Source: a virus
IMG/VR virus record: IMGVR_UViG_3300037560_000207
Coordinates: 1 to 64,000 of that record
DNA length: 64,000 bases
Strand: one strand, 5' to 3'
The position numbers and the translations under genes were made by a program. Of this stretch, positions 1 through 7,072 are shown in pieces. Every line of letters starts with the position of its first letter. The first letter of the stretch is position 1. The notes under the pieces are model-generated. The model did not search any database. It was not told the origin of the DNA and saw nothing but the letters and a program-made list of their open reading frames with translations.

Positions 1-345
1 TTCAATTCCACGTTTTCGCGCTTCAGTCACCGTATGTTTGGTACCTTTAGAATTATCAATATCATCGTGGAACGCAATAACCAAATGAGGCTTCGTATTA
101 AGCATCTTAATGTTTCTTATTGGTCCTGCTGCATTACCATATTTCTTCCATGCTGCCGGAAATTCAACCACTTCGAAACCAATTTCTAATGCAACCGCAC
201 GAGCTAAAAGATCAACTCCAGTGGGTCCAAAACCATGACCACAACCACCTTCAATTATAATAGTATCAGGTGGAAGTTTTAACAGTCGTTCTCGAATGAT
301 TTTTCTATCAACCCAATCACGACTACCACATACCAAAACTTTCAT
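1..345 (-). CDS. SLOG-family (DUF2493-like) protein, partial
   Basis: The reading frame starts with ATG at 345 and runs off the left edge, giving 115 codons of the N-terminal part. The start MKVLVCGSRDW, then IIEGGCGHGFGPTGVDLLA and the later FPAAWKKYGNAAGPIRN, match the Rossmann-like SLOG fold of small phage proteins annotated DUF2493/YspA. These are thought to bind nucleotide-like ligands; no reaction is established. It is separated from the upstream gene by a terminator. Confidence 0.75.
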   Translation of the reverse strand, partial: MKVLVCGSRDWVDRKIIRERLLKLPPDTIIIEGGCGHGFGPTGVDLLARAVALEIGFEVVEFPAAWKKYGNAAGPIRNIKMLNTKPHLVIAFHDDIDNSKGTKHTVTEARKRGIE

Positions 346-359
346 TATATTCTCCAATG

Positions 360-383
360 AAAAAACCCGCGAATTTCCGCGGG
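360..383 (-). terminator. Rho-independent terminator
   Basis: Read on the minus strand: CCCGCG, a 6-base loop, CGCGGG, then a run of T. It closes the transcript of the 414-671 gene before the SLOG gene. Confidence 0.85.
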
Positions 384-413
384 GAGTAAGAGTCTGAAAT
401 AAACAATAGACCC

Positions 414-671
414 TTAGTCCACACCACCATTCGGTGCAAGTAAATTGGCCAAAATATATTGATCTGGGCGTAAGAACACCCTTGTATCTGGTTTTGGCCA
501 ATCGGGGCCTGATTCTGGACCAACCCAAACAATTTCTGGATCATGAGGTCCAAATGCACGACCACAAATTGGTTCTTCCGTAACAATCCATTCTTTCCCA
601 AAATATTGACTAAGTTCTGGATCAGTAATGATAATTTTTGTTTCAGGTTCGGCTAATTTAACATCTTCCAT
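414..671 (-). CDS. hypothetical protein, 85 aa
   Basis: Acidic, proline-rich small protein (motif CGRAFGPHDPEIVWVGP) with no recognised domain and no membrane segment. It is the first gene after the promoter-hairpin module at 704-754 and is followed by a strong terminator, so it looks like a monocistronic unit. Function unknown. Confidence 0.65.
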   Translation of the reverse strand: MEDVKLAEPETKIIITDPELSQYFGKEWIVTEEPICGRAFGPHDPEIVWVGPESGPDWPKPDTRVFLRPDQYILANLLAPNGGVD

Positions 672-703
672 TTTTTTCTTTCTTTATAGAGCAAAGCTCC
701 GAG

Positions 704-754
704 AGCGACATTTTGTCGCTATCTTATTATACCCCAAACTTCTCCGTTTGTTGC
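704..754 (-). promoter_or_regulatory. phage-type promoter with 5' leader hairpin (copy A)
   Basis: On the minus strand GCAACA (749-754), 17 bases, then TATAAT (726-731). The transcript begins with a hairpin AGCGAC/GTCGCT (704-720) followed by CTCGGAGC. The same arrangement recurs at 7387, 48917 and 49823. It drives the 414-671 gene. Confidence 0.75.
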
Positions 755-785
755 ATAAAAAATAAAAAAACTAATAATGAACAAG

Positions 786-1028
786 CTATTCAGGATTAGG
801 AACTATAACTGGTTTTTTTGCTTTTTTAAAAAAACTATCCAAAATTTTATTAATTTCAACCTTTTGTGTAGCATTATATCCATCACACATAGCCTTCAAA
901 GTCACAGCTTGAATCATCGTTCTTAGACGATCTGGAGCACCACTGAATGTCTCATAATTATGTTCAACCCATCTTTGACTTCCTCTCCAATTGCCAACAG
1001 CTTCTCTTAGCATATCTATTTCGTTCAT
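786..1028 (-). CDS. hypothetical protein, 80 aa
   Basis: Begins MNEIDMLREAVGNWRGSQRW after a GAGGG ribosome binding site. Mostly helical with a basic C-terminal tail (FFKKAKK). It lies just downstream of the synthetase-like gene with an 18-base gap, so it is probably co-transcribed with it. No family recognised. Confidence 0.65.
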   Translation of the reverse strand: MNEIDMLREAVGNWRGSQRWVEHNYETFSGAPDRLRTMIQAVTLKAMCDGYNATQKVEINKILDSFFKKAKKPVIVPNPE

Positions 1029-1045
1029 ATTTTTTCCCTCACTTA

Positions 1046-2074
1046 TTAAAATGGTACAATTAGTGTGGAACCCAACAAAAATTGAATTAAACGTCCCATA
1101 CCAAGTCCAAAACCGCTTCTTATAGAATACGTAAATTGCTGATCTGATCGTCCATTATTTGATATAGGATCAAAAAGTTGCAAATATGACTCAAATGGCT
1201 TTAAACTAGCAGCTTTAATTTCATCTGTTACAATTCCATCATTTATTTGTTCAGCACGAATTTTAATCATTTGTTGTAACATAGAACTTTCAGTTAATTT
1301 CAATCGTAATGTTCCAGCCCTTATTTCGCGTTGTGATCCACCGAAAGTCTCTCCAGCCCATGGTAATAAAAAATCAATACAATCAACGGTATATCGACGT
1401 TTATTATATTCATCAATAGATAAATTATCTTCAAGCGTTTTCCTATCAGTACGATACATATTAAAGAATTTGATAGATTCTGGATAATGAGTCACCTGCA
1501 CGGGACCATTAAAAAACAAACATATCATTTCTTCAATAGTAGATGTAAAATCATCACCCCAATTTATTGAAACACCTGCATTATTAAGTATCTCAAGAAC
1601 TTCAGTATAGGTAATGATTTTAGCTGGTTGTTCTAAATATCTACGAAGCCGATTCTTGTGATCATCCGCCACAAGATTTGATTCTAAAGCAACTTTCATA
1701 ACAGTGTTGAGAAGAATTTGTTGAAAATTAGTTAATTCATTAAGATCACAACCAAGTGATTCATATTCTAATAAAACAAACTCGGCTAAATGCCGTCCAT
1801 CACCGGCTCGTGGCTCATTACGATAACTTCGTCCAAGAGTCCAAACACCAGATAAATTGAACTTTAAGATTTCTGCTTCCATTGATAATTGATCAGTCTG
1901 AGAAAGATATGCAACTTCCGGTGTATTTTGAAGTATAAACGCAGTTGGTACATTCTCACATGCACCAGTACCACCAGTAATTTTATTATAATACGATTCT
2001 ACAATTCCATTTTGTTCCATCAGTAAACGAATTGCATTAATAACATCAGCTTTAAGTTTAATTAATTCCTTCAT
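1046..2074 (-). CDS. asparaginyl-tRNA synthetase-like class II catalytic domain
   Basis: This 342-residue protein is a class II aminoacyl-tRNA synthetase catalytic core of the AspRS/AsnRS subgroup. Seen: YLSQTDQLSMEAEIL (about 56-70), motif 2 as GRSYRNEP...GRHLAEFVLLEYE (81-104) with the RHLAEF signature of AsnRS, GGSQRE near 245, and motif 3 GFGLGMGRL near 325. The OB-fold anticodon-binding domain that normally precedes this core (AsnRS is usually about 430-460 residues) is absent: the chain starts directly in the catalytic region. Known relatives with that architecture include archaeal asparagine synthetase A, which makes asparagine from aspartate. Whether this protein charges tRNA, makes asparagine or does something else is inference. 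It heads a run of accessory genes with 786-1028. Confidence 0.88.
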   Translation of the reverse strand: MKELIKLKADVINAIRLLMEQNGIVESYYNKITGGTGACENVPTAFILQNTPEVAYLSQTDQLSMEAEILKFNLSGVWTLGRSYRNEPRAGDGRHLAEFVLLEYESLGCDLNELTNFQQILLNTVMKVALESNLVADDHKNRLRRYLEQPAKIITYTEVLEILNNAGVSINWGDDFTSTIEEMICLFFNGPVQVTHYPESIKFFNMYRTDRKTLEDNLSIDEYNKRRYTVDCIDFLLPWAGETFGGSQREIRAGTLRLKLTESSMLQQMIKIRAEQINDGIVTDEIKAASLKPFESYLQLFDPISNNGRSDQQFTYSIRSGFGLGMGRLIQFLLGSTLIVPF

Positions 2075-2084
2075 ATATATTTCC

Positions 2085-2273
2085 TTAATTATCTTTCATA
2101 TGTTTCCACATTTCAATTTGGGAAAGTCTATTTTCAGCCTCTTTTTTGGTTTTGTAACACCCAAGATTTTTTCCAGTTTTACTGTAAATACAAAATTTAT
2201 TCCCCTTTTTACGAATAACGGCAATAGCTTTATCTGTTGCTTCCAAAATCTTTTCTTTCCAATCCGTCATCAT
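2085..2273 (-). CDS. small basic protein, 62 aa
   Basis: Contains the pattern KGNKFCIYSKTGKNLGCY followed by KTKKEAENRLSQIE, seen in many small phage proteins of unknown function that look like a short beta-beta-alpha unit. A related pattern (VLDTETGKIVGEYKTKKSAE) occurs in the 37414 gene. Role unknown. Confidence 0.7.
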   Translation of the reverse strand: MMTDWKEKILEATDKAIAVIRKKGNKFCIYSKTGKNLGCYKTKKEAENRLSQIEMWKHMKDN

Positions 2274-2280
2274 TTCACCC

Positions 2281-2370
2281 CTAACCGATATACGGTCCCT
2301 TAAAAACCCGCTTGAAAAAATTGATTATACCTCCAAATGTATAACCCCATAATGCTTTAAATAATTCCAT
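2281..2370 (-). CDS. very small protein, 29 aa
   Basis: MELFKALWGYTFGGIINFFK and a short basic tail follow a GGGGGTAAAG binding site with good spacing. The amphipathic, aromatic sequence could associate with membrane. It fits tightly between its neighbours, which supports it, but it is short and unverified. Confidence 0.45.
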   Translation of the reverse strand: MELFKALWGYTFGGIINFFKRVFKGPYIG

Positions 2371-2382
2371 CTTTACCCCCAT

Positions 2383-2640
2383 TTAGAAAATGAATTCAAT
2401 TCGATCCTCTAATAATATTTCTTTAATTAAGAATGGTGCAACACCACAATGGTCATATCCTGCTTTCAAAGCATTTTCAAAATTATCATAAAAATTAAAT
2501 ATAGTAGCTTTTTCTAAATAACCTAAATGACGACGAACAACCAAAGCAAATTTACCTGCATGATGTTTGAACCATTCCTTACGATTTTGTTCAAAATATT
2601 TTAGTTCAATATCAAGTACATGATTTTTCATCTTAAACAC
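2383..2640 (-). CDS. hypothetical protein (DUF5678-like), 85 aa
   Basis: The pattern YFEQNRKEWFKHHAGKFALV, then DNFENALKAGYDHCG and PFLIKEIL, resembles a widespread small family in phages and bacteria (a conserved HxGKF segment, then an alpha helix and FLIKxI). Function is not known. The family name is a recollection, not a search result. Confidence 0.7.
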   Translation of the reverse strand: MFKMKNHVLDIELKYFEQNRKEWFKHHAGKFALVVRRHLGYLEKATIFNFYDNFENALKAGYDHCGVAPFLIKEILLEDRIEFIF

Positions 2641-2776
2641 TCCGTATTGATTTTGGAGGTCTCAAACTCCATGCCAGATACCAAAGGATAGCAGCGTCCA
2701 CGAGACGAATTATTAGAGCCCTTCTAGGGCTTCGGCACAGAGAAAGTATTTTCACATTCGACGCAACCTATAATAT
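2641..2776 (-). other. gene-free spacer with hairpins
   Basis: 136 bases without a frame I can support. On the minus strand it contains AGCCCT/AGGGCT and CGTC/GACG hairpins, suggesting a structured leader or small RNA upstream of the 2383-2640 gene. I saw no tRNA fold in it. Confidence 0.35.
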
Positions 2777-3037
2777 TTATCTATCTCCCCATCCACTTCC
2801 TTGAGTTTGACCACGTTTCCGAACACTTGGAGGTTTCTTTAATGGCGGAAATTTCCGATAAATCTCCCCCGCTGGTATTCTGTGAAGTTCTTCGAGCCAG
2901 GCATCTTCAATTTTAGGAGTCCAAACATTGGGACTGCTTATAGAATCAAGTATTTTTTGATTAGGTGGTTCAACTTTAACCTGTTCACGCTTTTGAACTT
3001 TTTTTTGTTGTTTACGTTTTTTTTCACTCTGTCCCAT
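2777..3037 (-). CDS. highly basic protein, 86 aa
   Basis: Lysine/arginine-rich N-terminus (KKRKQQKKVQKREQVK), a central segment around WLEELHRIPAGEIYRKFPPLK and a basic C-terminus. Its first codons overlap the end of the 3024-3470 gene, so the two are probably translationally coupled. Nucleic-acid binding is plausible from charge only. Confidence 0.6.
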   Translation of the reverse strand: MGQSEKKRKQQKKVQKREQVKVEPPNQKILDSISSPNVWTPKIEDAWLEELHRIPAGEIYRKFPPLKKPPSVRKRGQTQGSGWGDR

Positions 3038-3470
3038 AGATTATACACTTTAAAGATTTTTTTTCTAACCATATTTTAAATTTGTCTTTATTCCATTCAC
3101 GATAAATCGGAGTATAATTAATCTTCTCCAGAAGTCGGTACATGCTCATTTGATAAACATTTATTTCTTTTGTTATTATAATGCCAGTATAACTTAATAA
3201 AGCTCCAATCGTTTTACTTGCATATCCATTATATCTATATTTTTTTATTGTCCATGCTCCAAGAAAGGGTCTCCCATCTTCTTCCCAACCATTAATAAAT
3301 ATTATTGCCCAACATATAAGTTGTTGTCTTTTAAAATTTAGAGCAAGCATATGCTTAGAAAGATTATATCGTAAAAAATAACTCATTCCTCCATTTTCCC
3401 AACTCATTTTATTACGAATATAATTACGCCATTTAGTCGAAAGGGTTGTAATAGAGCAAAATTGAATCAT
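3024..3470 (-). CDS. GNAT-like acetyltransferase, 148 aa
   Basis: The central segment FLGAWTIKKYRYNGYASKTI looks like the acetyl-CoA pyrophosphate-binding loop of GNAT N-acetyltransferases (a strand, then an R/Q-x-x-G-x-A-like turn and helix), followed by a C-terminal strand-helix ending YTPIYREW. The loop is degenerate, so the assignment rests on overall pattern. Substrate unknown; it could act on small molecules, protein or tRNA. Confidence 0.55.
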   Translation of the reverse strand: MIQFCSITTLSTKWRNYIRNKMSWENGGMSYFLRYNLSKHMLALNFKRQQLICWAIIFINGWEEDGRPFLGAWTIKKYRYNGYASKTIGALLSYTGIIITKEINVYQMSMYRLLEKINYTPIYREWNKDKFKIWLEKKSLKCIIYGTE

Positions 3471-3474
3471 TTAG

Positions 3475-3549
3475 CTATCTATCATCATCTCTAAAATAAT
3501 GACACACTTCACACATAGTTATTTCTCTTGTTACAATACGTGTATCCAT
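3475..3549 (-). CDS. very small CxxC protein, 24 aa
   Basis: MDTRIVTREITMCEVCHYFR followed by an acidic end. Its ATG overlaps the stop codon of the upstream 3549-3662 gene as TAATG, the classic coupling arrangement. Too short for domain assignment. Confidence 0.4.
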   Translation of the reverse strand: MDTRIVTREITMCEVCHYFRDDDR

Positions 3550-3662
3550 TAGTAGTCATCCAACCATGCATCACCATTACGTATATCCGGTATAATTCGA
3601 ATTATTATAGTCAGAGCTAACAATATAAGCATTATTATTATTATAATCCATCCTGCCGACAT
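3549..3662 (-). CDS. small single-pass membrane protein, 37 aa
   Basis: MSAGWIIIIIMLILLALTII forms one strong transmembrane helix, followed by a charged tail ending DAWLDDY. I chose the ATG at 3662 because TTTAGGAGATATTGTA just upstream supplies AGGAG at ideal spacing. That ribosome site lies inside the remains of a tRNA gene. Function unknown. Confidence 0.6.
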   Translation of the reverse strand: MSAGWIIIIIMLILLALTIIIRIIPDIRNGDAWLDDY

Positions 3663-3663
3663 T

Positions 3664-3713
3664 ACAATATCTCCTAAAGCCATGCGCCACTCTACCAACT
3701 GAGCTACGGTGGC
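3664..3713 (-). pseudogene. 5' half of a tRNA gene (relic)
   Basis: The minus strand reads GCCACCG, TA, a perfect D-arm GCTCAGTTGGTAGAGT and then ATGGC-TTTAGGA-GATAT in the place of an anticodon arm (nominal TAG anticodon, one mismatched pair). There is no T-arm and no complementary acceptor strand afterwards; the sequence passes into the coding start at 3662. It looks like a truncated tRNA whose loop now serves as a Shine-Dalgarno site. Confidence 0.55.
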
Positions 3714-3715
3714 AC

Positions 3716-4015
3716 TTAAAAACCACATCGAATCTTGTATTCTTCCCAAACAGCAGTTCTAATATTTTCGGGTAATAAATACAATGCATCGCGTAGGGCT
3801 CTTTTTCGACCCACGGCACGAGAAAAATTATCATTTGGATGACAAACTGCTATTCCTTGATAAGCATGATTTTTATTCAGTTTAACCATAGCTAAAGAAC
3901 ATCTACGGCTTTTATCAAAACATATACCTGTAAAATTATCGAGTTCAAATGGTTCAAGAACTTTATGATAAAACCAAACCTCAATTTTATCTCTACCACA
4001 TGTCACTTTCAGCAT
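3716..4015 (-). CDS. hypothetical protein, 99 aa
   Basis: Starts MLKVTCGRDKIEVWFYHK; mixed alpha/beta composition with FTGICFDKSRRCSLAMVKL and an arginine-rich helix (RAVGRKRALRDALYLLP). It sits between a tRNA-Met gene and the tRNA relic. No domain recognised. Confidence 0.65.
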   Translation of the reverse strand: MLKVTCGRDKIEVWFYHKVLEPFELDNFTGICFDKSRRCSLAMVKLNKNHAYQGIAVCHPNDNFSRAVGRKRALRDALYLLPENIRTAVWEEYKIRCGF

Positions 4016-4031
4016 TTATTTTCTCCTTTAC

Positions 4032-4102
4032 TAGCGGGAGGGAGATTCGAACACCCAGTACGTGCTTATGAAGCACGTGTGTTGCCATTACACTATCCCG
4101 CA
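4032..4102 (-). tRNA. tRNA-Met (anticodon CAT)
   Basis: Cloverleaf on the minus strand: acceptor GCGGGA/TCCCGC, D-arm GTGT/ACAC, anticodon stem CGTGC/GCACG with loop TTCATAA, and T-loop TTCGAAT. The outermost acceptor pair is mismatched (T-T). The anticodon stem lacks the three G-C pairs of initiators, so an elongator or a lysidine-modified Ile reader is more likely than initiator. CCA is not encoded. Confidence 0.85.
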
Positions 4103-4107
4103 TCATT

Positions 4108-4398
4108 TTATAGTTCTACATCTCCGTTCATTTCGGTCTTTTCCATTTCATATGGAATCATGGCTCTTCGCCAAAATTCATCCCGAGCTTCAGCAAGGGC
4201 GGATCGAACTACTGCCATCCTGGCATAACTACATTTACCACTTGATTCTTTGTTACATAACAATCTAGCCAGACGAAAAAGGACATAGTTCATTTCCCCA
4301 GATAATTCATCGTTATCGTTTAGACCGTTCAAAATACAAGCTAAACGATTTATCAGAGAATCATATTTTTCACGTTTATCTTTTGGGATATATGGCAT
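4108..4398 (-). CDS. conserved phage hypothetical (DUF6899-like), 96 aa
   Basis: MPYIPKDKREKYDSLINRLA, then GEMNYVLFRLARLL, SYARMAVVRSALAEARDEFW and RAMIPYEMEKTEMNGDVEL, match a small family found in many phages: helical bundle, PYE near the end, NGDV terminus. I prefer the internal ATG at 4398 because the family starts MPYIP; a GTG 18 bases upstream is the alternative. Function unknown. Confidence 0.75.
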   Translation of the reverse strand: MPYIPKDKREKYDSLINRLACILNGLNDNDELSGEMNYVLFRLARLLCNKESSGKCSYARMAVVRSALAEARDEFWRRAMIPYEMEKTEMNGDVEL

Positions 4399-4409
4399 TT
4401 TATCACTTA

Positions 4410-4550
4410 CTACCAAGATATATTTCGTTTATCACCACATCTTTTACACACAAGCCATTGTAATGCACCATACTTATTTATAACACCATGATAGGAATGC
4501 CATAAACATTTACAAATTATGCGACTTATCCATGGTATTGATTTCAGCAT
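4410..4550 (-). CDS. small zinc-ribbon-like protein (DUF1660-like), 46 aa
   Basis: MLKSIPWISRIICKCLWHSY, then WLVCKRCGDK; the C-x2-C near the end and the CxxxWHxY element resemble small prophage proteins of the DUF1660 type. Its ATG overlaps the stop of the 4550-5038 gene as TGATG, indicating coupling. A similar small protein is at 62586. Confidence 0.55.
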   Translation of the reverse strand: MLKSIPWISRIICKCLWHSYHGVINKYGALQWLVCKRCGDKRNISW

Positions 4551-5038
4551 CACGTTGCATCTCCAACATTTCCTTTACGAGATTTTTTCAATGGATCAAA
4601 AGGTGGTGGAGATCGATGGTCTGGCCATGTCGGCTTTGGTGCTGGTTTCGTGGTGGACCCATCTGTATTGGGTGCAAATGGATATTGGTTATCTGTAGTT
4701 TCAAAAGGTTGTGGATTAGGATCATCTGTACTTCCAAATTGTCTTGGCTGCGGTAGAATCTTTGTTCTATATGGCCCCAGGTTTGGTTTTGCTATTTCAG
4801 GTGGTAATATCAATGGGTCCATTGGTGACGGTGGCGGTGGTGGTGGACCTATCGGTTTCATTGGATCAAGGTCTGGCGATTGTTTTAATACTATCATAGG
4901 TGGCAATTTGATCCTCTCTATTTCGTCTAGCAGAAACTTTATTACAGTACACAATTCTCCAATAAGAACTTTATGATGTTTAGTACCTGTGGATTTACTG
5001 ATATTAGTTATTAATTTCTTCGCTTGTTTTATATCCAT
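4550..5038 (-). CDS. proline-rich protein, 162 aa
   Basis: The N-terminal about 45 residues are helical (KQAKKLITNISKSTG...FLLDEIERI). The rest is low-complexity and proline-rich (GPPPPPPSPMDP, KPAPKPTWPDHRSPPPF), probably disordered. No catalytic motif. Such tails occur in phage structural linkers, but its position among accessory genes gives no clue to role. Confidence 0.65.
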   Translation of the reverse strand: MDIKQAKKLITNISKSTGTKHHKVLIGELCTVIKFLLDEIERIKLPPMIVLKQSPDLDPMKPIGPPPPPPSPMDPLILPPEIAKPNLGPYRTKILPQPRQFGSTDDPNPQPFETTDNQYPFAPNTDGSTTKPAPKPTWPDHRSPPPFDPLKKSRKGNVGDAT

Positions 5039-5059
5039 TTATTTCCTCCATTAATTAAA

Positions 5060-5577
5060 TTACAAACAAACATGTTTCCAAATTTTTCTAGTTGAAATAT
5101 ATGAAATTGTTGATGGATCAACATTGAATCGTTCTGCAATTTCTCGTTGTAACCATTTTTTACCAAAATTACCATTTCTACCAGATTTTAATAACAATAA
5201 AATAGACTTAACAATAGAATTTGTCAATTTTGATTTTGAATTATTGCTTCCTTTAGTATCTCTTCTAGTACCATGTTGAATTGAATCTTGTTGATTTTCT
5301 GATTTTGTTCCCCACTTTAAATTACTCAATTGGTTATTTTTACGATTTCCATCTTAAGTGAACATTTACCAACAAAAGTTTCTAAAATCAATTGATGGAC
5401 TTTCCATGTAACACATTTGCCATTTTTACATAATATTACTTGAAAATATCCATCTCTAATTCCAGGTTGTAAATTAATTTCAGTTTTACGCCCCTTACGT
5501 ATTAAACTTTTTATATTCCCAAAATTTGATGCTTGATAAAATCCTTTATAATTTGGAATATCTTGCCACCGTTCCAT
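5060..5577 (-). pseudogene. broken NUMOD4/HNH homing endonuclease
   Basis: The upstream half (5577 to about 5344) encodes a NUMOD4 start, WQDIPNYKGFYQASNFGNIK, and the HNH lead-in KVHQLILETFVGKC. The downstream half, in another frame, continues DGNRKNNQLSNLKWGTKSEN and ends with a helix-turn-helix (EIAERFNVDPSTISYI). Intact relatives carry about eight residues with the catalytic C-H-I-D between these parts; here they are missing and the frame shifts. The HNH active site is therefore lost and the gene is very probably dead. Confidence 0.8.
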
Positions 5578-5582
5578 ATTAT

Positions 5583-6134
5583 TTAATTATCCGATAAAAC
5601 AGATACATAAGGAAGATTTCTATATAAATCGTTATAATCAAGGCCCATTCCAACTACAAATTCATCAGGAATATCAAACCCAACAAAATCAACAGTTTCT
5701 ATATTTTTAGCTTTTCCTGGTTTACGTAATAGTACGGCAGTTTTCATGCTTAGTGGACATTCCCATAATATATGATCTTCTATAAATCCCAATGTCTTTC
5801 CAGTATCTAATATATCATCAATCAATAATACATGTGCGCTATCATGTAAATTTCTTTTAGGCCATAATGTTATCTTTGGTTCTTGAGCAGTTATCGATTT
5901 ACCTTGGTATGTTGAAACTCTTATAAAATCAAGTTCTGTGCGAATAGATAATTGACGCACTAAGTCAGCCATGAAAAATATAGCACCGGTTAATACACCA
6001 ATAACTATTACTGGTTCTTCTGAATGTCTATACCAATCTTGTCTAGAATAATAAAAATCAATATCAGAAGCCATTTCGGTTATTCTGGCTTGAATACGAT
6101 CTTTATCAATAAGCACTTTCCGTAACATCCCCAT
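5583..6134 (-). CDS. hpt: hypoxanthine (guanine) phosphoribosyltransferase
   Basis: A 183-residue type I phosphoribosyltransferase converting hypoxanthine (and probably guanine) plus PRPP to the nucleotide. Seen: VIVIGVLTGAIFFMADL (42-58), ELDFIRVSTYQG with the mobile loop, the PRPP-binding motif VLLIDDILDTGKT (102-114), and the purine-specific end VDFVGFDIPDEFVVGMGLDY, typical of Hpt. Length matches the bacterial family (about 175-185). It salvages purines for phage DNA synthesis and lies in an operon with the tmRNA. Confidence 0.96.
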   Translation of the reverse strand: MGMLRKVLIDKDRIQARITEMASDIDFYYSRQDWYRHSEEPVIVIGVLTGAIFFMADLVRQLSIRTELDFIRVSTYQGKSITAQEPKITLWPKRNLHDSAHVLLIDDILDTGKTLGFIEDHILWECPLSMKTAVLLRKPGKAKNIETVDFVGFDIPDEFVVGMGLDYNDLYRNLPYVSVLSDN

Positions 6135-6145
6135 AGAGATAACCC

Positions 6146-6370
6146 TTATTTGATTATTTTCTTAATATAAAAATCTACAGACCACACACAACCATATGAT
6201 ATCAAAGCATCTCGAATTACAAAAGCATCTCCATCACAAGATTGTGGGAGATTATCCTCAGTGCCAATTAGTTTTCTCATAATCAAATAACCAAGTTCTT
6301 CTGGCCATTCTTCACGCAATGCCTTTTCTACTTTTATAAGATTAGTTGCTATAACTTGATAATTACCCAT
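6146..6370 (-). CDS. hypothetical protein, 74 aa
   Basis: MGNYQVIATNLIKVEKALRE, then a helical segment and VIRDALISYGCVWSVDFYIK. No known domain. It lies between the tmRNA and hpt and is presumably on the same transcript. Confidence 0.6.
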   Translation of the reverse strand: MGNYQVIATNLIKVEKALREEWPEELGYLIMRKLIGTEDNLPQSCDGDAFVIRDALISYGCVWSVDFYIKKIIK

Positions 6371-6390
6371 TATAAAATAATTCCTTTTAA

Positions 6391-6736
6391 TGGAGACGCG
6401 GGGAATTGAACCCCGGTCCAGCGATAAAATTCAATAATACTTCTACGTGCATAGTTGATTATTTAAATCTCGGAGCCACAAACGCCAACCAACAGGCTTT
6501 TATTTTTCCACATCAGACTATTATTTCATATTGATCCGGTCGAATATCAAATCAACACTAGCCCACTGCCATCGTCAATCAGAATAGTAGGCGTCTTCCA
6601 ATTAACGGACTGCTTAAGCAGCCATTTTTAAACGAGCTTCGCCGTTTAAGATTATCGCCAGTTTTTTAACGAGGCCAACTGACAACCTCGGCACGCAACA
6701 TCACTTTCACTTACCCTGTCGATTCCTATCGTCCCC
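6391..6736 (-). ncRNA. ssrA: transfer-messenger RNA (tmRNA)
   Basis: 346 nt. The 5' end GGGGACG pairs with the 3' CGTCTCC plus discriminator A, keeping the G3-U70 wobble that specifies alanine. The 5' region has the family's ATAGGAATCGACAGGG signature and the 3' end has T-arm CCGGGGTTCAATTCCCCG. The internal frame ends GCT GCT TAA and reads AIILNGEARLKMAA, a plausible degradation tag with the expected -AA terminus; the exact resume codon is inferred. CCA is not encoded. It lies 4 bases after the upstream gene, so it is probably processed from the transcript made by the 7437 promoter. Confidence 0.93.
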
Positions 6737-6740
6737 TTTT

Positions 6741-7067
6741 TTACTTTAAATTATGACCAGCAGTACAAGAAGTAGAGCCAACAAATCTCTTTTCTGGTTG
6801 TTTACAATCAGAACAATCACATGGTAAACCAGCACCAATATTCGTCTGATGCAATCGCTTTTGTGCTAATTCAATTAGAAATTTAAGATCTTCAGAGGAA
6901 AAATGTCCAGAAGACGTATCCTCATCATCTAAAAAACCAAGACATGCTTCTAATGCTTCATGCCAAGAGATTCCGCAAACATCAACATTTATAAGTCTTC
7001 GACCATGAAGGATGGGTTTATTATATAAACTCAACCATCCGAAAGTCTTTCTTAATACACGAGCCAT
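6741..7067 (-). CDS. hypothetical protein with cysteine cluster, 108 aa
   Basis: Begins MARVLRKTFGWLSLYNKPIL; the C-terminus contains CDCSDCKQPEKRF...CTAGH, a possible metal site. No family recognised. It directly precedes the tmRNA in the same transcription unit. Confidence 0.65.
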   Translation of the reverse strand: MARVLRKTFGWLSLYNKPILHGRRLINVDVCGISWHEALEACLGFLDDEDTSSGHFSSEDLKFLIELAQKRLHQTNIGAGLPCDCSDCKQPEKRFVGSTSCTAGHNLK

Positions 7068-7072
7068 TTTAT

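Noticed and set aside
2641-2776. tRNA in the hairpin-bearing spacer
   Set aside because: No T-arm, D-arm or acceptor pairing could be assembled.
4650-4976. 108-residue plus-strand frame rich in glycine
   Set aside because: It is the complement of the proline-rich minus-strand gene.
5583-6134. hpt as evidence of bacterial chromosomal DNA
   Set aside because: It is embedded in a phage operon with phage-type promoter and small phage genes; phage-borne salvage genes are common.
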